64,000 nucleotides of DNA, from positions 4,231,001 to 4,295,000 of the forward strand of contig CP021371.1 in assembly GCA_002600635.1 (NCBI GenBank), read 5' to 3'. Source of the stretch: Rhizobium sp. ACO-34A. Its GTDB lineage: Bacteria > Pseudomonadota > Alphaproteobacteria > Rhizobiales > Rhizobiaceae. Positions 62,345-64,000 of the stretch are shown here, piece by piece (position 1 is the first letter of the stretch; each line of letters begins with the position of its first letter). A model generated the notes under the pieces. The model had not been told where the DNA came from and searched no databases. It worked only from the letters and a program-made list of their open reading frames with translations. A program made the translations under genes and the position numbers.

Positions 62345-64000
<1,656 letters not shown>

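Overview
The window looks like a chromosomal segment of a Rhizobiales bacterium, most likely Rhizobiaceae. Coding regions are GC-rich. The rRNA operon has the alphaproteobacterial tail order 23S-5S-tRNA-fMet, two copies of a rhizobial intergenic mosaic (RIME-like) repeat are present, and the gene families (ExoB/ExoV/ExoQ-like genes, single-domain XylG, ROK regulator, large numbers of ABC importers) are typical of that family. Everything here is read from sequence and family knowledge; no database search was run.

Layout. 1-5.2 kb: the end of a GlxA/AraC regulator, then a xylose-type ABC importer (xylF-xylH-xylG, minus strand) divergent from a ROK repressor, with a perfect palindrome between them. 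5.4-9.3 kb: an FtsK-type translocase without membrane anchor, a strong terminator, and a UDP-glucose 4-epimerase. 9.4-20.2 kb: one long plus-strand surface-polysaccharide cluster (three glycosyltransferases, one acetyltransferase, two pyruvyltransferases, flippase, polymerase, two SGNH hydrolases) behind a promoter with an overlapping palindrome. 20.3-30.7 kb: a frameshifted SorC-type regulator divergent from a HAD phosphatase, an oligopeptide-family ABC importer, a glycerophosphodiester phosphodiesterase, a sugar isomerase and a LacI regulator. The gene set resembles the Agrobacterium acc (agrocinopine) operon. 30.9-36 kb: a convergent Ugp/Mal-type ABC importer with a metallophosphodiesterase, so two importers and two unrelated phosphodiesterases sit back to back. 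36.1-41.3 kb: an FMO-type monooxygenase, a 2,3-butanediol-type dehydrogenase and an AcoR-like sigma-54 activator, with an excellent -24/-12 promoter and an upstream palindrome. 41.5-42.7 kb: a beta-propeller gene broken by an amber codon.

43.1-61.56 kb is a genomic island inserted in the tRNA-fMet gene. An intact initiator tRNA is at the right end, a degenerate copy of its 3' half at the left end with a 19-bp identical core, and a P4-type integrase lies just inside. Cargo: an alpha/beta hydrolase with an excisionase-like regulator, a YqeY-like protein, a cluster of inverted repeats laid out like a resolvase res site, a DUF1272/GlxA pair, an Lrp/EamA exporter pair, a second tyrosine recombinase, and a 9-kb module holding a gamma-glutamylcyclotransferase followed by two giant, translationally coupled ATPases. 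The first joins a Cap4/DUF4297-like nuclease to a P-loop NTPase; the second joins an HNH domain to a NACHT-type NTPase. This pair is the best candidate for an undescribed (probably anti-phage) system. 61.5-64 kb: tRNA-fMet, 5S and the 3' part of 23S rRNA, all minus strand.

Two genes (SorC-type regulator, second SGNH hydrolase) each look one base short in a homopolymer, which could be real mutation or assembly error.
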